From CADCWN01 sp046328475 (GTDB taxonomy: Bacteria > Chloroflexota > Chloroflexia > Thermomicrobiales > CADCWN01), in assembly GCA_046328475.1 (NCBI GenBank), contig JAXLWN010000022.1:29528-93527 (forward strand): a DNA stretch of 64,000 nucleotides, given 5' to 3'. Made by a program: the position numbers and the translations under genes. Every line of letters starts with the position of its first letter. Within the stretch, counting starts at the first letter, position 1. Below, in pieces: positions 33,974-42,439 of the stretch. A model generated the notes under the pieces. It ran no database searches. It was not told where the DNA came from and saw nothing but the letters and a program-made list of their open reading frames with translations.

Positions 33974-34264
33974 TTATTTTGTCGCCTGCTCCTCTTCCTC
34001 GGTGGCGAAGGTGATCAGCCCCATGCGATAGAGGAGATCGACGATCCGGTGGTTGTTCTCCGCGAGGACGGTGAGCATGGCGTCCATGTTCGCCTCGATC
34101 AGGCGCGGGACCATGCGGGGTTGCAGGTTCTCGACGGTGATGCCGCGCTTGAGGATCTGGCGCGTGACTTCGGTCTGGAAGATCGCCTTGGCCTCGTCCG
34201 GGTGCATCAGGATGTCGCCGTACTCGGTGCGCGAATCTTGCTCGTCTTCCTGGAAGCTCTCCAT
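33974..34264 (-). CDS. Conserved-looking hypothetical, about 96 aa
   Basis: Complete frame, helical and acidic: DEAKAIFQTEVTRQILKRG, MVPRLIEANMDAMLTVLAEN, NHRIVDLLYRMGLITFATEE. No signal or membrane segment. The start is ambiguous because of a run GGGGATGGGGATGGAGAG; I take the third ATG (34264) with GGGG just before it. Only 31 bp from the reductase gene in the same direction, so possibly co-transcribed. No family assigned. Confidence 0.6.
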   Translation of the reverse strand: MESFQEDEQDSRTEYGDILMHPDEAKAIFQTEVTRQILKRGITVENLQPRMVPRLIEANMDAMLTVLAENNHRIVDLLYRMGLITFATEEEEQATK

Positions 34265-34316
34265 CCCCATCCCCATCCACGTCGATGGCTGCGCTGTGCC
34301 GACGGGGGGAGTATAG

Positions 34317-34350
34317 CAGTAGTCAGTAGTCAGTAGTCAGTAGTCAGTAG
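34317..34350. repeat. AGTAGTC tandem repeat (five copies)
   Basis: AGTAGTCAGTAGTCAGTAGT with further units; the inverse-like series ACTGACGACTGGCGACTGAC lies at 34466-34497, either side of a strong terminator hairpin. Confidence 0.65.
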
Positions 34351-34424
34351 TCAGCGTCTTGCACGAGGCGCATCGCCCAGTTTCTGGACGATCGCTTGGA
34401 GAGAAGAGAGTGGCGATAGAGATG

Positions 34425-34464
34425 AAAAAGCGGCCCGGAGCGACATGCGCTCCGGGCCGCTTTT
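34425..34464 (-). terminator. Strong bidirectional rho-independent terminator after the epimerase gene
   Basis: AAAAGCGGCCCGGAGC pairs perfectly with GCTCCGGGCCGCTTTT, giving T-runs on both strands, 36 bases past the epimerase stop. Confidence 0.85.
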
Positions 34465-34499
34465 ACTGACGACTGGCGACTGACGACTGACGACTCGCC

Positions 34500-35601
34500 T
34501 CAGAAGTGCGCGCTTGAGGAAGCCGAGGGCACCTGTTTCCAGGGGACGCGGTGGGAGACGCCGGACTGGTTGGCGAAGTCGGCTTCGTGCTCGATGTACC
34601 AGCGGAAGTTGCGCAGCAGGGCGTCTTTGTTGGAGTACCTGGGTTTGTAGCCGAGCTGGCGCTGGGCTTCTCGATCGAGACGAAGGAGTTCCTTGGAGGC
34701 GGTTTCGTAGACCCACTTGTAGAGCGGCGAGATGTGCAGCAATTCGAGGAAGCGAGCGCCCAGATGGCGGCTTGGCGGAAGCGATGATCCGGCGGCCGAA
34801 GCCCGCCTCGTCCAGCACCGCCTGGTAATCCTCTTTCATGGTGGTGAATTCGGCCGCGCCGATGTTGAAGGTGTCGTTCGCCTGCTCGATGGGGAGGGTC
34901 AGGCAGAGGTGGATGGCTTCGCAGAGGTCTTCGACATCGAGGAACTGGTAGCGGTTGTTGCCGCTGCCGATCATCGGGAAGTTGCGCGCGTCGAGTGCCC
35001 AGTCGTAAAGGAGGGCGAACGCGCCGAGCCGCTCGGGGCCGACGAAGGACTTGGGGCGGATGATCGGCACGACCATGCCCGCACGCCGGAAGCGGAGGCA
35101 GACTTCCTCGGCGTCGATCTTGGCGATGCCGTAGGGGCCGACGCCTTGCAGGCGATCCTCCTCGACCAGCGGGTGGTGGTCAGGGATGCCGTAGACGGCG
35201 GTGGAGGAGATGTGGACGGCGCGCTCGACGCCCGCCTGCCGGGCGGCTTCGAGGACGGTGCGCGTGCCGTCAACATCGGTGGTGTGGATGTCTTCGGGGG
35301 TGTAGAGCGGGAGCGCGGCGGCGGCGTGGACGACGAGATCGACGCCTTGCATCGCCTTCGCGACGGCTTTGGGGTCGCGGATGTCGCCTTTGACGATGAA
35401 GACCTTGTCGGCCATGTCGGGGTAGGTGAAATCGGCGAAGTCGAGCGAGACGAGGTCGTAGCCCCGCGCGTGCAGGTAGCGCAGCAGGTTGATCCCCAGG
35501 AATCCCGCGCCGCCGGTGACGAGGACGGTTTTGCCGGTACCCGGCTGGGTGGCGGGCGTCTGCCGCGTGCCGGTGGTGGGTGCGTCGGGTTTCTGGGTCA
35601 T
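34500..35601 (-). CDS. NAD-dependent sugar epimerase/dehydratase (frameshifted)
   Basis: An extended SDR. ATG 35601 starts MTQKPDAPTTG; the Rossmann motif is VLVTGGAGFLGINLLRYL, the Ser and Tyr-Lys catalytic residues are in ISSTAVYG and YGIAKIDAEE. The frame changes near 34745-34790; the second frame gives LHISPLYKWVYETASKELLR, LGYKPRYSNKDALLRNFRWY and ends at 34500. Joined length about 366 aa. Probably acts on a nucleotide sugar or a lipid-linked sugar; the C-terminal YSNKDALLR region is common in sterol/UDP-sugar epimerase-like proteins. Followed by a strong terminator. Confidence 0.87.
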
Positions 35602-36027
35602 CGGGGCTGCTCTCTCCTTCCGGGCGATCAATAGCACCAACAACTGAACATTGTACCCGCCGCCCGGAGGAATCAGCCACCTCGCGGGGCGGGCGTTGCC
35701 CATGACCATGGTCCCGATTTTGGCGGGGGATGGTCGTATTGCTGTTAGGAGACGTGCCGGCGTGAGCGAGAGCTTTGCGATCGCGCGGGCGTATGAAAGT
35801 GTATGGATGTAGAGATCGCCCGCGCAAAACGGGGATAACTGTATAGGTCAACTGTATAGGTTGTCGGTGGTTATGGCAGGACCTGCGCCCTATGCTGATC
35901 GTAGAGGCGATCCTGGCGGCAGAACCGACCGATGTTCTCGCAGCGCGACGATCGAGGGCGAAAGCGCCCGGTGGTGGTCGTTCATTCGGCCGATGTGGGG
36001 ATTGGCCGGGAACCTGTGGAGGGTGTG
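35602..36027. other. Divergent intergenic region
   Basis: Lies between the epimerase (minus) and the decarboxylase (plus). Contains the direct repeat described separately at 35837-35861; otherwise I see no gene. An in-frame ATG at 35932 could extend the decarboxylase N-terminus by 32 residues, but lacks a ribosome site. Confidence 0.5.
35837..35861. promoter_or_regulatory. 13-bp-period direct repeat AACTGTATAGGT
   Basis: AACTGTATAGGT occurs twice in tandem, one base apart, 167 bp upstream of the decarboxylase start. AT-rich relative to its surroundings. Tandem sites of this sort are typical of GntR/MocR-type regulators of PLP enzymes, but no regulator gene is next to it; that link is inference. 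Confidence 0.4.
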
Positions 36028-37733
36028 ATGGCGGTGCAAGATGTGTTGGGCGATGTGGTGAGCGTGGCGTGCGAGCCGGAGGAGACCGACGGGCTGCTGG
36101 CGTATCTGCACACCCTCTGCCGCGTGGCGCACGCGCCGGGCGAGAGCCACTGGTGCACGCCGGGGCACAACCGGGGCCAGGCGCTGGAGCGATCAGTGCC
36201 CGATTTCGCGGTGGTCGGCAGGCGACGATTGGTGGCGCGCGGGGCGGGGAATGCGGGTGCGCCGCGCGTCGTGGCGCTGCGTGGTGTGGCGCGACCGGGG
36301 TGGGGGATGCCCCACCTGGCGCTCGACCGGGCGGAGGCGTGATGGCGACTGCACGCGTCGGGGAGTGGCACGACACGCTGGCGGGCGAGTTGCGCTCGCT
36401 CGCGCGCTACGACCATTCGGTGGCGATCCCGGAGCTGGGCACGCTCTTCCGCTACGAGCCGGGGACGGCGATGGGCAAGGCGCAGCGGCGCGCGGCGGAG
36501 ATCTACGGCGTGCCGTTCGCCTATCCCTCCACCAATGGCACGACGCCGCTGAATGTGCTGGCGCTGCTCTCGCTCGTCTGGCCGGGGGATACGGTGCTGA
36601 TCGGGCGGGATGCGCACGTCTCGATCCTCGCGCCGATGGTCCACCTGGGGCTGCGGCCGGTCTATCTCACGCCGACGTTCGCGGCGGATCTGTCGGTGCC
36701 GTTGCAGGTGACGCCGGAGCAGTTGCGCGCGGCGCTCGATGCGCACCCCGAGGTGCGGGCGATCGTGCTGACCTATCCGAATTACTTCGGCATCGCGGGC
36801 GACCTGGCGGGGTGCGTGGCGGTCGCGCGCGAGCGGGGCGTGCCGCTGATGGTGGATGCGGCGCATGGCGCGCACCTGGCGTTCCATCCCGACCTCCCGA
36901 CGCCGGCCGAGCGGACTGGCGCGGCGATCGTGACGCAGTCGCAGCACAAGACGTGCGGCGCGCTGGGGCAGGCATCGATGGCGCTGGTGAACGATGTGGA
37001 GTTGGTTGAGCGGCTGTACGAGGTCGTGAACGGGACCGGGTTCGTCAGCACCTCGTTCAGTTCGATCATCCTGGCGTCGCTGTTCGACGCGATCTGGCGG
37101 CTGCACCAGGATGGCGAGCGGCAGATCGGCGAGCGGCTGGAGATGGTGGCCTGGGCGCGCGAGGCGATCAACCGGATTCCGGGGCTGCGTGCGTTCGGGG
37201 CGGAGGCGCGGCGCGACGGCTTTGCGGCGTTCGACCCGCTGCGGTTGTCGATCAACGTCGCAGGGACCGGGCGGACGGGGTTCGAGGTCGAGCGCGAATT
37301 GCAGCGCGGCGGTCATCATCCGGAGTTCGCCACGCTCGACACCGTGCTCTGCCTGGTGACGCTCGGGACGGGCTGGGATGACGTGCGCGGCCTGGTGCGG
37401 GCGCTCGGCGGGATCGCGGCGGTGGCCGGTGTGCGGGCGGGGCGCGGGGCGGCGCTGGGGGCGCTGTTGCCGCCGCAGCCGCGCCAGGTGTTGCTGCCGC
37501 GCGAGGTCTTCTATCAGAGGCGCAGGCGGCGGGTGCCGGTGCGCGAGGCGATCGGTGGGGTGAGCGCGGAGACGATCGCCACCTATCCGCCGGGGTCGGC
37601 GCTGATCGTGGCGGGGGAGGAGGTCACGGCGGAGGTGGTCGACTTCCTGCGCGAGGCGCGGGCGGCGGGCGCGACCCTGAAGGGGGCGTCGGACCCCGAC
37701 CTGGGGACGATGCTGCTGGTGGAGGGGGAGTAG
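36028..37733 (+). CDS. Orn/Lys/Arg decarboxylase-like PLP enzyme, split over two frames
   Basis: The N-terminal part (36028-36342, ATG after GGAGGGTG) holds HWCTPGHNRGQ, the family's opening motif. The rest is in another frame (ATG 36342; the junction reads TGATGG): IPELGTLFRYEPGTAMGKAQ, YPSTNGTTPLNVLALLSLVW, VDAAHGAHLAFH, the PLP lysine in TQSQHKTCGALGQAS, and a C-terminal TIATYPPGSALIVAGEEVT. It should decarboxylate a basic amino acid or act as a related lyase. Either one indel between about 36210 and 36342, or two overlapping genes with coupled translation; splitting inside the fold favours an indel. Confidence 0.8.
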
Positions 37734-37737
37734 GGCC

Positions 37738-38196
37738 ATGCAGCTTGAACTGCGGCGGGTGCGCTGGGGGCGGAAGTCGGCGGAGTGGCTGCGGCGTTAT
37801 CTGCCCGCCGAGGCGCTGGCGACCTGCTTCGCGCTGATCGGCGGGTTGCTGGTGAGCCTGGGGAATCCGGCGCTGGCGGCGCTCGGGGGGACCTGGGGCG
37901 AGAATGTGGGCTATTACGGCGCGATCGTCGCGCGGGATGCGCGGGCGCGGCGGGCGCGGGATGGGGGGCTGACCCTGGCGGGGGTGATCCGCGTGCTGCG
38001 GAACCTGGCGCTGGAGTTTGGCGGGGCGGAGTTGCTCGATAGCTTCGTGGTGCGCCCGGCGGCGATGTTCGCGCTGATCAGGGCGACCGGGAGTCTGCCG
38101 CTGGGGCTGATTTTCGGCAAGGTGGCGGCGGATTGTGTCTTTTATGCGGCGGCGATTGGGGCGTCTGAGTTGCGGAAGCGGTGGTTGGGGGAGTGA
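37738..38196 (+). CDS. Hypothetical membrane protein downstream of the decarboxylase
   Basis: 152 aa, starting four bases after the decarboxylase stop, so one transcript. Predicted membrane segments include ALATCFALIGGLLVSLGNPA, FVVRPAAMFALIRATGSLPL and LIFGKVAADCVFYAAAIGA; the N-terminus is basic. No family recognised with certainty. Position suggests a helper or transporter for the decarboxylase product (for instance a polyamine), but nothing in the sequence proves this. Confidence 0.65.
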   Translation: MQLELRRVRWGRKSAEWLRRYLPAEALATCFALIGGLLVSLGNPALAALGGTWGENVGYYGAIVARDARARRARDGGLTLAGVIRVLRNLALEFGGAELLDSFVVRPAAMFALIRATGSLPLGLIFGKVAADCVFYAAAIGASELRKRWLGE

Positions 38197-38206
38197 CACG
38201 TGGGGG

Positions 38207-38243
38207 AGTGGGGGAGTGAGGGTGTGAGGGTGTGAGGGTGTAG
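38207..38243. repeat. GAGTGGGG / GAGGGTGT tandem repeat
   Basis: GTGGGGGAGTGGGGGAGTGA then GTGTGAGGGTGTGAGGGTGT, directly before a type A element. Confidence 0.6.
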
Positions 38244-38250
38244 CTGGGGC

Positions 38251-38385
38251 ACCGGGATTGAAATCCCGGCGAAGGGCTGCGGCCACAAAGTCCGCCTCTG
38301 CGGACTGACTGAGCGCGGCAGGTGGCAACCGTGTGGCCGATTGCCGCTCGACGCGGGGGGTCGGTGACCCGCCCCTACCAGAAGG
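38251..38385. repeat. Type A element followed by a type B element
   Basis: Type A: GGGATTGAAATCCC, GGCTGCGGCC, AGTCCGCCTCTGCGGACT (38251-38306). Type B: TGGCCGATTGCCGCTCGACG, then GGGGGTCGGTGACCCGCCCC and TACCAG (about 38332-38385). Both fill the gap before the convergent GT2 gene. Confidence 0.65.
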
Positions 38386-38412
38386 TTGCCATTCCCGGCT
38401 GGTTGCGCCATG

Positions 38413-40422
38413 TCAGTCGGCGGCGCGGACGGCGATGTCGGCGGGGAGCGGCTCGGCGGCAGGGAGTGGGAGCGGGGCGGGGAGGTCGGTGCCCTGCGTG
38501 GCGAGGCCGTGCCGGGTCTTCTCCCAGTAGTGCGGGCGGGTGATCAGCTGGCCGAGGGCTTTCCAGGCGGCGATGCTCATCAGCAGCCAGTAGAGCGGCG
38601 TGATCAGGCTGTAGCGCAGGAGCGAGTAGGACCGCCGGGCCAGGATGGCCGCCATCGAGCAGTAGATGAAGATGAAGTTGCCGACGTAGAGCGCCAGCCC
38701 ACCCAGGAAGGCGACCGGGTTGGGGAAGATTACCTGGATGCCGGACCAGTGGGTGAGGAACCAGAGCGAGGTCAGCACCCAGTAGAGCGGATTGAGCAGC
38801 AGGATGAGGCAGGTGCCGCCGAGCATGAACTGGACGCTGGCGAAGCCGCGCGGGCCGAGGTCGCGCCAGAGCTGCACCGGGTGGCGCATGTGGACCAGCC
38901 AGGTCTGCATGTAGCCCTTGATCCAGCGGGAGCGCTGGCGGATCCAGTTGCCGACGGCGGGGTTGGCCTCCTCGTAGGTGGTCGAGTCGATCACGGCGGT
39001 GCGGTAGCCGTACTTGGCGAGGCGCACGCCGAGGTCGGCGTCCTCGGTGACGTTGTAGGGGTCCCAGGCGCGCAACTCCTCCAGCACGGCGCGGCGGAAG
39101 TGGTTGGAGGTGCCGCCGAGGGGGACAGCCGCCCGCGCCCGCTGCATGCCGGGGAGCAGGAGGTCGAACCAGAGGGTGTACTCAATGGTGAACCAGCGGG
39201 TCATCCAGTTCTGGTCGGGGTTGTAGAAGTTGAGCTGGCACTGGACGCAGCCGAGGCTCGGATCGCTCTCGGCGAAGGTGGCGTAGACCTTCTTGAGTTG
39301 ATCGGGCTCGGGGCGGTCCTCGGCGTCGAAGATGACGACGAACTCGCCGCGCGCGTGGGCCAGGCCGTAGTTGCAGGCCTTCGGCTTGCCGCGCGGCTTG
39401 ACGTTGGGGACGTAGACGAAGGTGAAGTAGGCCGGGAGTTGCGCGGCGCGGGCGGCGGCGATGGTCTCGTCGTCGTCCTCTTCGAGCAGCAGGCGCACAT
39501 CCAGCTTCTCCTTCGGCCAGTCGAGGCGCTGGATGGCGTCGGTGAGCTGGCGGAGGACGGCGGCTTCCTTATAGAGCGGCACGAGGATGGTGTAGACCGG
39601 CAGGAGGGCGTCGGCGACGGTGGTGGGGGCGACGCTGAGGCAGATGCCGTCGGCCCCGGCGGTCGCGCCCTCGGGTCGCCGCCAGCCGAGCCAGAGCAGG
39701 TAGAGCTTGTAGACCGAAGCGGAGAGGTGCAGCATGGTGAGCGTCCCGACCAGGCCGACCGCCGTGGCGACCGGCCTGGCGACGAGCGCGGCGAGCAGGC
39801 CGACGCCCCCGGCGGCGAGGATGGCGGCCTGGGCGGCGGTCAGGACGCGGTGGGCGGAGTTCTGGCGGTCGTGGTCGAGCAGGGCGCTGGTGCTGAAGGA
39901 GCGGTCGCGCTCCAGGTGGTACTGGTAGAGCGCGCGGTCCACCGCGTGGCGCGTGGCGACGACCAGTTCGGCGACCTGGCCGGTGTGCTCGAAGAGTTCG
40001 CGGTGGAGGGCGGCGTCGGGCGCTTCGTCGGTGACGATGCGCAGTTCGCCCCCGGCCCCGCGAATCGGGATCAGCCGCCGCTGGCGCAGCCAGTCGTGGT
40101 CGCGCAGCGTGTCGTGGTGCGCGAGCAGGTCGGCGGCGAGGTCGTCGGGGATCGGCGCGTCGCTGGCGGCGACGGGGTCGCCGCCGGGGGCGCGGGCGGG
40201 CTCGAAGAGGGCGAGCTGGCGCTGGTGCGCCACGGCGCGGGCGATCTCGTGCGCGCCGATGTAGCCGAGGCTGACGAGGGTCTCGCCGAGGCGCGCACCG
40301 AGGCGTTCCTGCTCGCTGCGGGCGTGGGCCAGTCGCTCCGGGGTGAGCAAGCCCGCTTGCAGCAGGAGCTGGCCGAGCGGGAGATCGGGGCTGAGGTTGC
40401 GGAACGGTTGTGTCTGCGCCAT
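38413..40422 (-). CDS. Large membrane GT2 glycosyltransferase with N-terminal MshE-like domain
   Basis: 669 aa. Residues 1-160 resemble the N-terminal domain of type II secretion/MshE ATPases (LGQLLLQAGLLTPERLAHAR, LGYIGAHEIARAVAHQRQLA). Two TM segments follow, then a processive GT2 domain: TILVPLYKEAAVLRQL, VRLLLEEDDDETI, FVVIFDAEDRPEPDQLKKVY (DxD-type), VTEDADLGVRL, and the acceptor motif IRQRSRWIKGYMQTWLVH (QxxRW). Three or four TM segments end it. This is a cellulose/hyaluronan-synthase-like layout; the MshE-like domain often binds c-di-GMP, so regulation by that messenger is plausible. ATG at 40422. Complete frame. Confidence 0.9.
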   Translation of the reverse strand: MAQTQPFRNLSPDLPLGQLLLQAGLLTPERLAHARSEQERLGARLGETLVSLGYIGAHEIARAVAHQRQLALFEPARAPGGDPVAASDAPIPDDLAADLLAHHDTLRDHDWLRQRRLIPIRGAGGELRIVTDEAPDAALHRELFEHTGQVAELVVATRHAVDRALYQYHLERDRSFSTSALLDHDRQNSAHRVLTAAQAAILAAGGVGLLAALVARPVATAVGLVGTLTMLHLSASVYKLYLLWLGWRRPEGATAGADGICLSVAPTTVADALLPVYTILVPLYKEAAVLRQLTDAIQRLDWPKEKLDVRLLLEEDDDETIAAARAAQLPAYFTFVYVPNVKPRGKPKACNYGLAHARGEFVVIFDAEDRPEPDQLKKVYATFAESDPSLGCVQCQLNFYNPDQNWMTRWFTIEYTLWFDLLLPGMQRARAAVPLGGTSNHFRRAVLEELRAWDPYNVTEDADLGVRLAKYGYRTAVIDSTTYEEANPAVGNWIRQRSRWIKGYMQTWLVHMRHPVQLWRDLGPRGFASVQFMLGGTCLILLLNPLYWVLTSLWFLTHWSGIQVIFPNPVAFLGGLALYVGNFIFIYCSMAAILARRSYSLLRYSLITPLYWLLMSIAAWKALGQLITRPHYWEKTRHGLATQGTDLPAPLPLPAAEPLPADIAVRAAD

Positions 40423-40442
40423 GGCCCTGGTGACACTCCACA

Positions 40443-41376
40443 CACTACAGACGACGCGCCGATGGACCTTGTGCCGAGTGTGGCATGGGGGCGTGGCGGG
40501 GCTGTGTGGGTGGGGTTGAGGAGCATTTCGGCGAGCATTTCGGCGGTGTCGACGACGCGCGGGGACCGGAGCGGTTGAAGTAGGCGTTGTTGCCGTCGGC
40601 GGGATAGACGCGGCTGGTGCGGGCGGCGCGGAGGGTGGGCCACCAGGGCTGCGCGGCGAGGGTGGCGAATTCGGCCAGGTGCGCGGCAGGTCGAAGCCGC
40701 AGGGGGCGACGATGATCGCCTCGGGATCAACGGTGCAGAAGCTGCTCGGGGGTGAGCCAGGGGAGTGGGCACCGGCGATGCCGGTCAGGTTGGTGCCACC
40801 GGCATGGGCGATCAGTTCGGGCGTCCAGTTGCCTGCCGCCATCAGCGGCTCGATCCATTCGATACAGGCGACGGTTGGGGAGGGCCGGTGCCCAGTCTGC
40901 GCGCGGAGGGTGGCGAGCCGTGCCTCTAGCTGGGCGACCAGTGCCGCGCCGCGTTCGGGGACCTGGAGGGCAGTGGCGACGAGCGCGATGTCGCGCCAGA
41001 TGTCGCGCAGGGCGTGGGGTTCGAGGGAGACGATCTGCGCCGGGTGTTCGAGCAGGTCGCAGACGGCCGCTTCGACATCGCGCAGGCTGACGGCGCAGAC
41101 TTCGCATTGGGTCTGGGTGATGATGACCTCGGGTTGGAGGATTTTGAGCAGGTCGCGATCGACGCGGTAGATCGCGAGGGCGTCGCGTGCGGCGGTTTTC
41201 ACCTGGCGGTCGATGGCAACGCTGCTTCTGGGTGGCGTCGATCAGGGCTGCGAGTGCAGATCGGGGGCGGTGGATGCCCAGCGAGTCACACTCTGGGAGC
41301 GGCCGACGAGCTGATCCTGGCAGCCCAGCGCGCAGACGATCTCTGTTCCTGCGGCCAGCAGTGAAGCTACGCGCAT
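40443..41376 (-). CDS. Cobalamin-binding BtuF-like protein (frameshifted)
   Basis: Joined frames read MRVASLLAAGTEIVCALGCQ, LLKILQPEVIITQTQCEVCAV, IVSLEPHALRDIWRDIALVA, VACIEWIEPLMAAGNWTPEL, IIVAPCGFDLPRT and DTAEMLAEMLLNP. This is the periplasmic-binding-protein fold of the cytosolic-looking cobalamin-binding proteins (no signal peptide). Frame changes near 41290, 41215, 40760 and 40690. At about 310 aa the length is normal. No BtuCD permease or ATPase lies nearby, so it is orphaned here. Confidence 0.75.
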
Positions 41377-41441
41377 CGTCTCGCATCCTTCTGCCTTGAT
41401 GTGGACCGCCTTCGATCTGGTCGATGTGGCAGCCAACAGGA

Positions 41442-41555
41442 TGTGGGGGAGAGGCAGCCGCCTCTCCCCCAATGCGGACGGACCGCACCCCGCCGCCTGC
41501 AGGCGGCACCCGCCACCCACTGCGGTGGGTCCCCGGCCGCGAGGAGCGGGGGAGA
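41442..41555. repeat. Type C repeat, compound copy
   Basis: GGAGAGGCAGCCGCCTCTCC, then CCGCCGCCTGCAGGCGGCAC and ACCCACTGCGGTGGGT with further CCGCGAGGAGCGGGGG. Lies in the end region of the Clp-N-like gene. Confidence 0.55.
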
Positions 41556-41559
41556 CGTG

Positions 41560-42087
41560 CAACCGCCGCGCTGTACTGGTTGAGTGCGGGCTGTGCGGAG
41601 GCCGGGGTGGCTGCGTCGGTATCGGCGTCGGCGCGGCCGAGCGTGGCCAGGAGTTGCCCGCGCACTTTGCCGAGGATCCCGGCGTTGTCCAGGATCTCCG
41701 CGCCGATCCCGCCTCCTTCGCGGATGATGGCGAGGAGGAGGTGTTCAGTGCGCACGAGGCCGTCGCCACGGCGCGCATCTCGTCCAGGGCGAGGCCCAGG
41801 ACTTTGCGGAGTGCGCCGGGTGTAGTCGCGCTCGACGGTGACCGACGGATCGGCCTGCGCGGCTGGCTTGTTGGCCGCCGCCGGTGCGTAGATCTCGCGG
41901 ACCGTTGCCCGCGCGTCGGTGAGGGTGAGACCGAGGCTGGTGAGTGTCTGGGCGGCGAGTCCACCGACGCGGAACGGTCGAGGGTGTTCCGGGTGCCGAT
42001 GAAACCGATGGATTGAGCCTGCCGCTTCTTCCTCCGCCGGGACCGGACCGCGGCGCATGCGCGGGTTGAGGCGGCTGAGATTAGCAC
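41560..42087 (-). CDS. Standalone Clp N-terminal-domain-like protein (frameshifted)
   Basis: Core motif TPGALRKVLGLALDEMRA in one frame and LVRTEHLLLAIIREGGGIGA EILDNAGILGKVRGQL in the next match one ClpA/ClpC N-domain repeat (RVLxxAxEEA, TEHLLLGLLREG). A preceding segment (GLAAQTLTSLGLTLTDARAT) may be a second, diverged repeat. No AAA ATPase module follows. Such proteins may compete for or add adaptors to Clp. Start is GTG 42087 or ATG 42058; at least two indels, end near 41560 uncertain. It follows the 43-aa gene by six bases. Confidence 0.62.
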
Positions 42088-42093
42088 TGGGAA

Positions 42094-42225
42094 TCAGACC
42101 GGCTCGTAGTCCTGCATCGCGGTGAGCAGGTCGTGGACCAGGCTGGCGACGGTGCGACCTTGCGACAGGCGTTCGTGGATCGCCTTCGATACTTCCAGGC
42201 GGCGGCGGTCTTTGCTCGATGGCAC
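42094..42225 (-). CDS. 43-aa basic protein with a perfect ribosome site
   Basis: GTG start at 42225 behind AAAGGAGG and a consensus promoter. The protein reads VPSSKDRRRLEVSKAIHERL then SQGRTVASLVHDLLTAMQDY: a basic, fully helical peptide with no match I know. It ends six bases before the Clp-N-like gene, so the two are in one operon. It could be an autorepressor or an adaptor of the Clp-like protein; both are guesses. Confidence 0.6.
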   Translation of the reverse strand: MPSSKDRRRLEVSKAIHERLSQGRTVASLVHDLLTAMQDYEPV

Positions 42226-42263
42226 GCGTGCCTCCTTTGCTGGCTGAACCGGTCCGATGATGT

Positions 42264-42293
42264 AATTTACCACCGTAAATACTGTGGTGTCAA
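42264..42293 (-). promoter_or_regulatory. Consensus promoter with overlapping operator before the 43-aa gene
   Basis: On the minus strand: TTGACA, 18 bases, TAAATT. The spacer carries ACCACAGTATTTACGGTGGT (ACCAC..GTGGT) and, overlapping the -10, ATTTACGGTGGTAAAT, a perfect 6-4-6 inverted repeat. This arrangement is typical of a repressed promoter. Confidence 0.6.
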
Positions 42294-42340
42294 TGGAGCA
42301 GGGTGGTGAGCTGATCGGGGCATGGTTTGGCATGAGGGAG

Positions 42341-42411
42341 AGGCCCAAAAGCCTGAAGGCTTGGGCTGGGGGTACGCTGCGGCGCACCGCGAAAGCCCGC
42401 CTGCGCGGGCT
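42341..42411. repeat. Triple-hairpin element type A, AGCC/GGCT copy
   Basis: AAGCCTGAAGGCTT inside a longer AGGCCC..GGGCT stem, then CGCTGCGGCG, then AAGCCCGCCTGCGCGGGCTC. Confidence 0.65.
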
Positions 42412-42439
42412 CGGAGGAGCCGTGTTGAAGATTGCGCTA

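Noticed and set aside
36200..36345. Programmed ribosomal frameshift in the decarboxylase gene
   Set aside because: No slippery heptamer or downstream structure is evident, and indels are common in this sequence.
38413..41202. A single 929-aa protein covering the GT2 enzyme and the BtuF-like region
   Set aside because: The frame is open by chance; the GT2 has its own clear start (40422), and the BtuF-like protein needs other frames to end properly.
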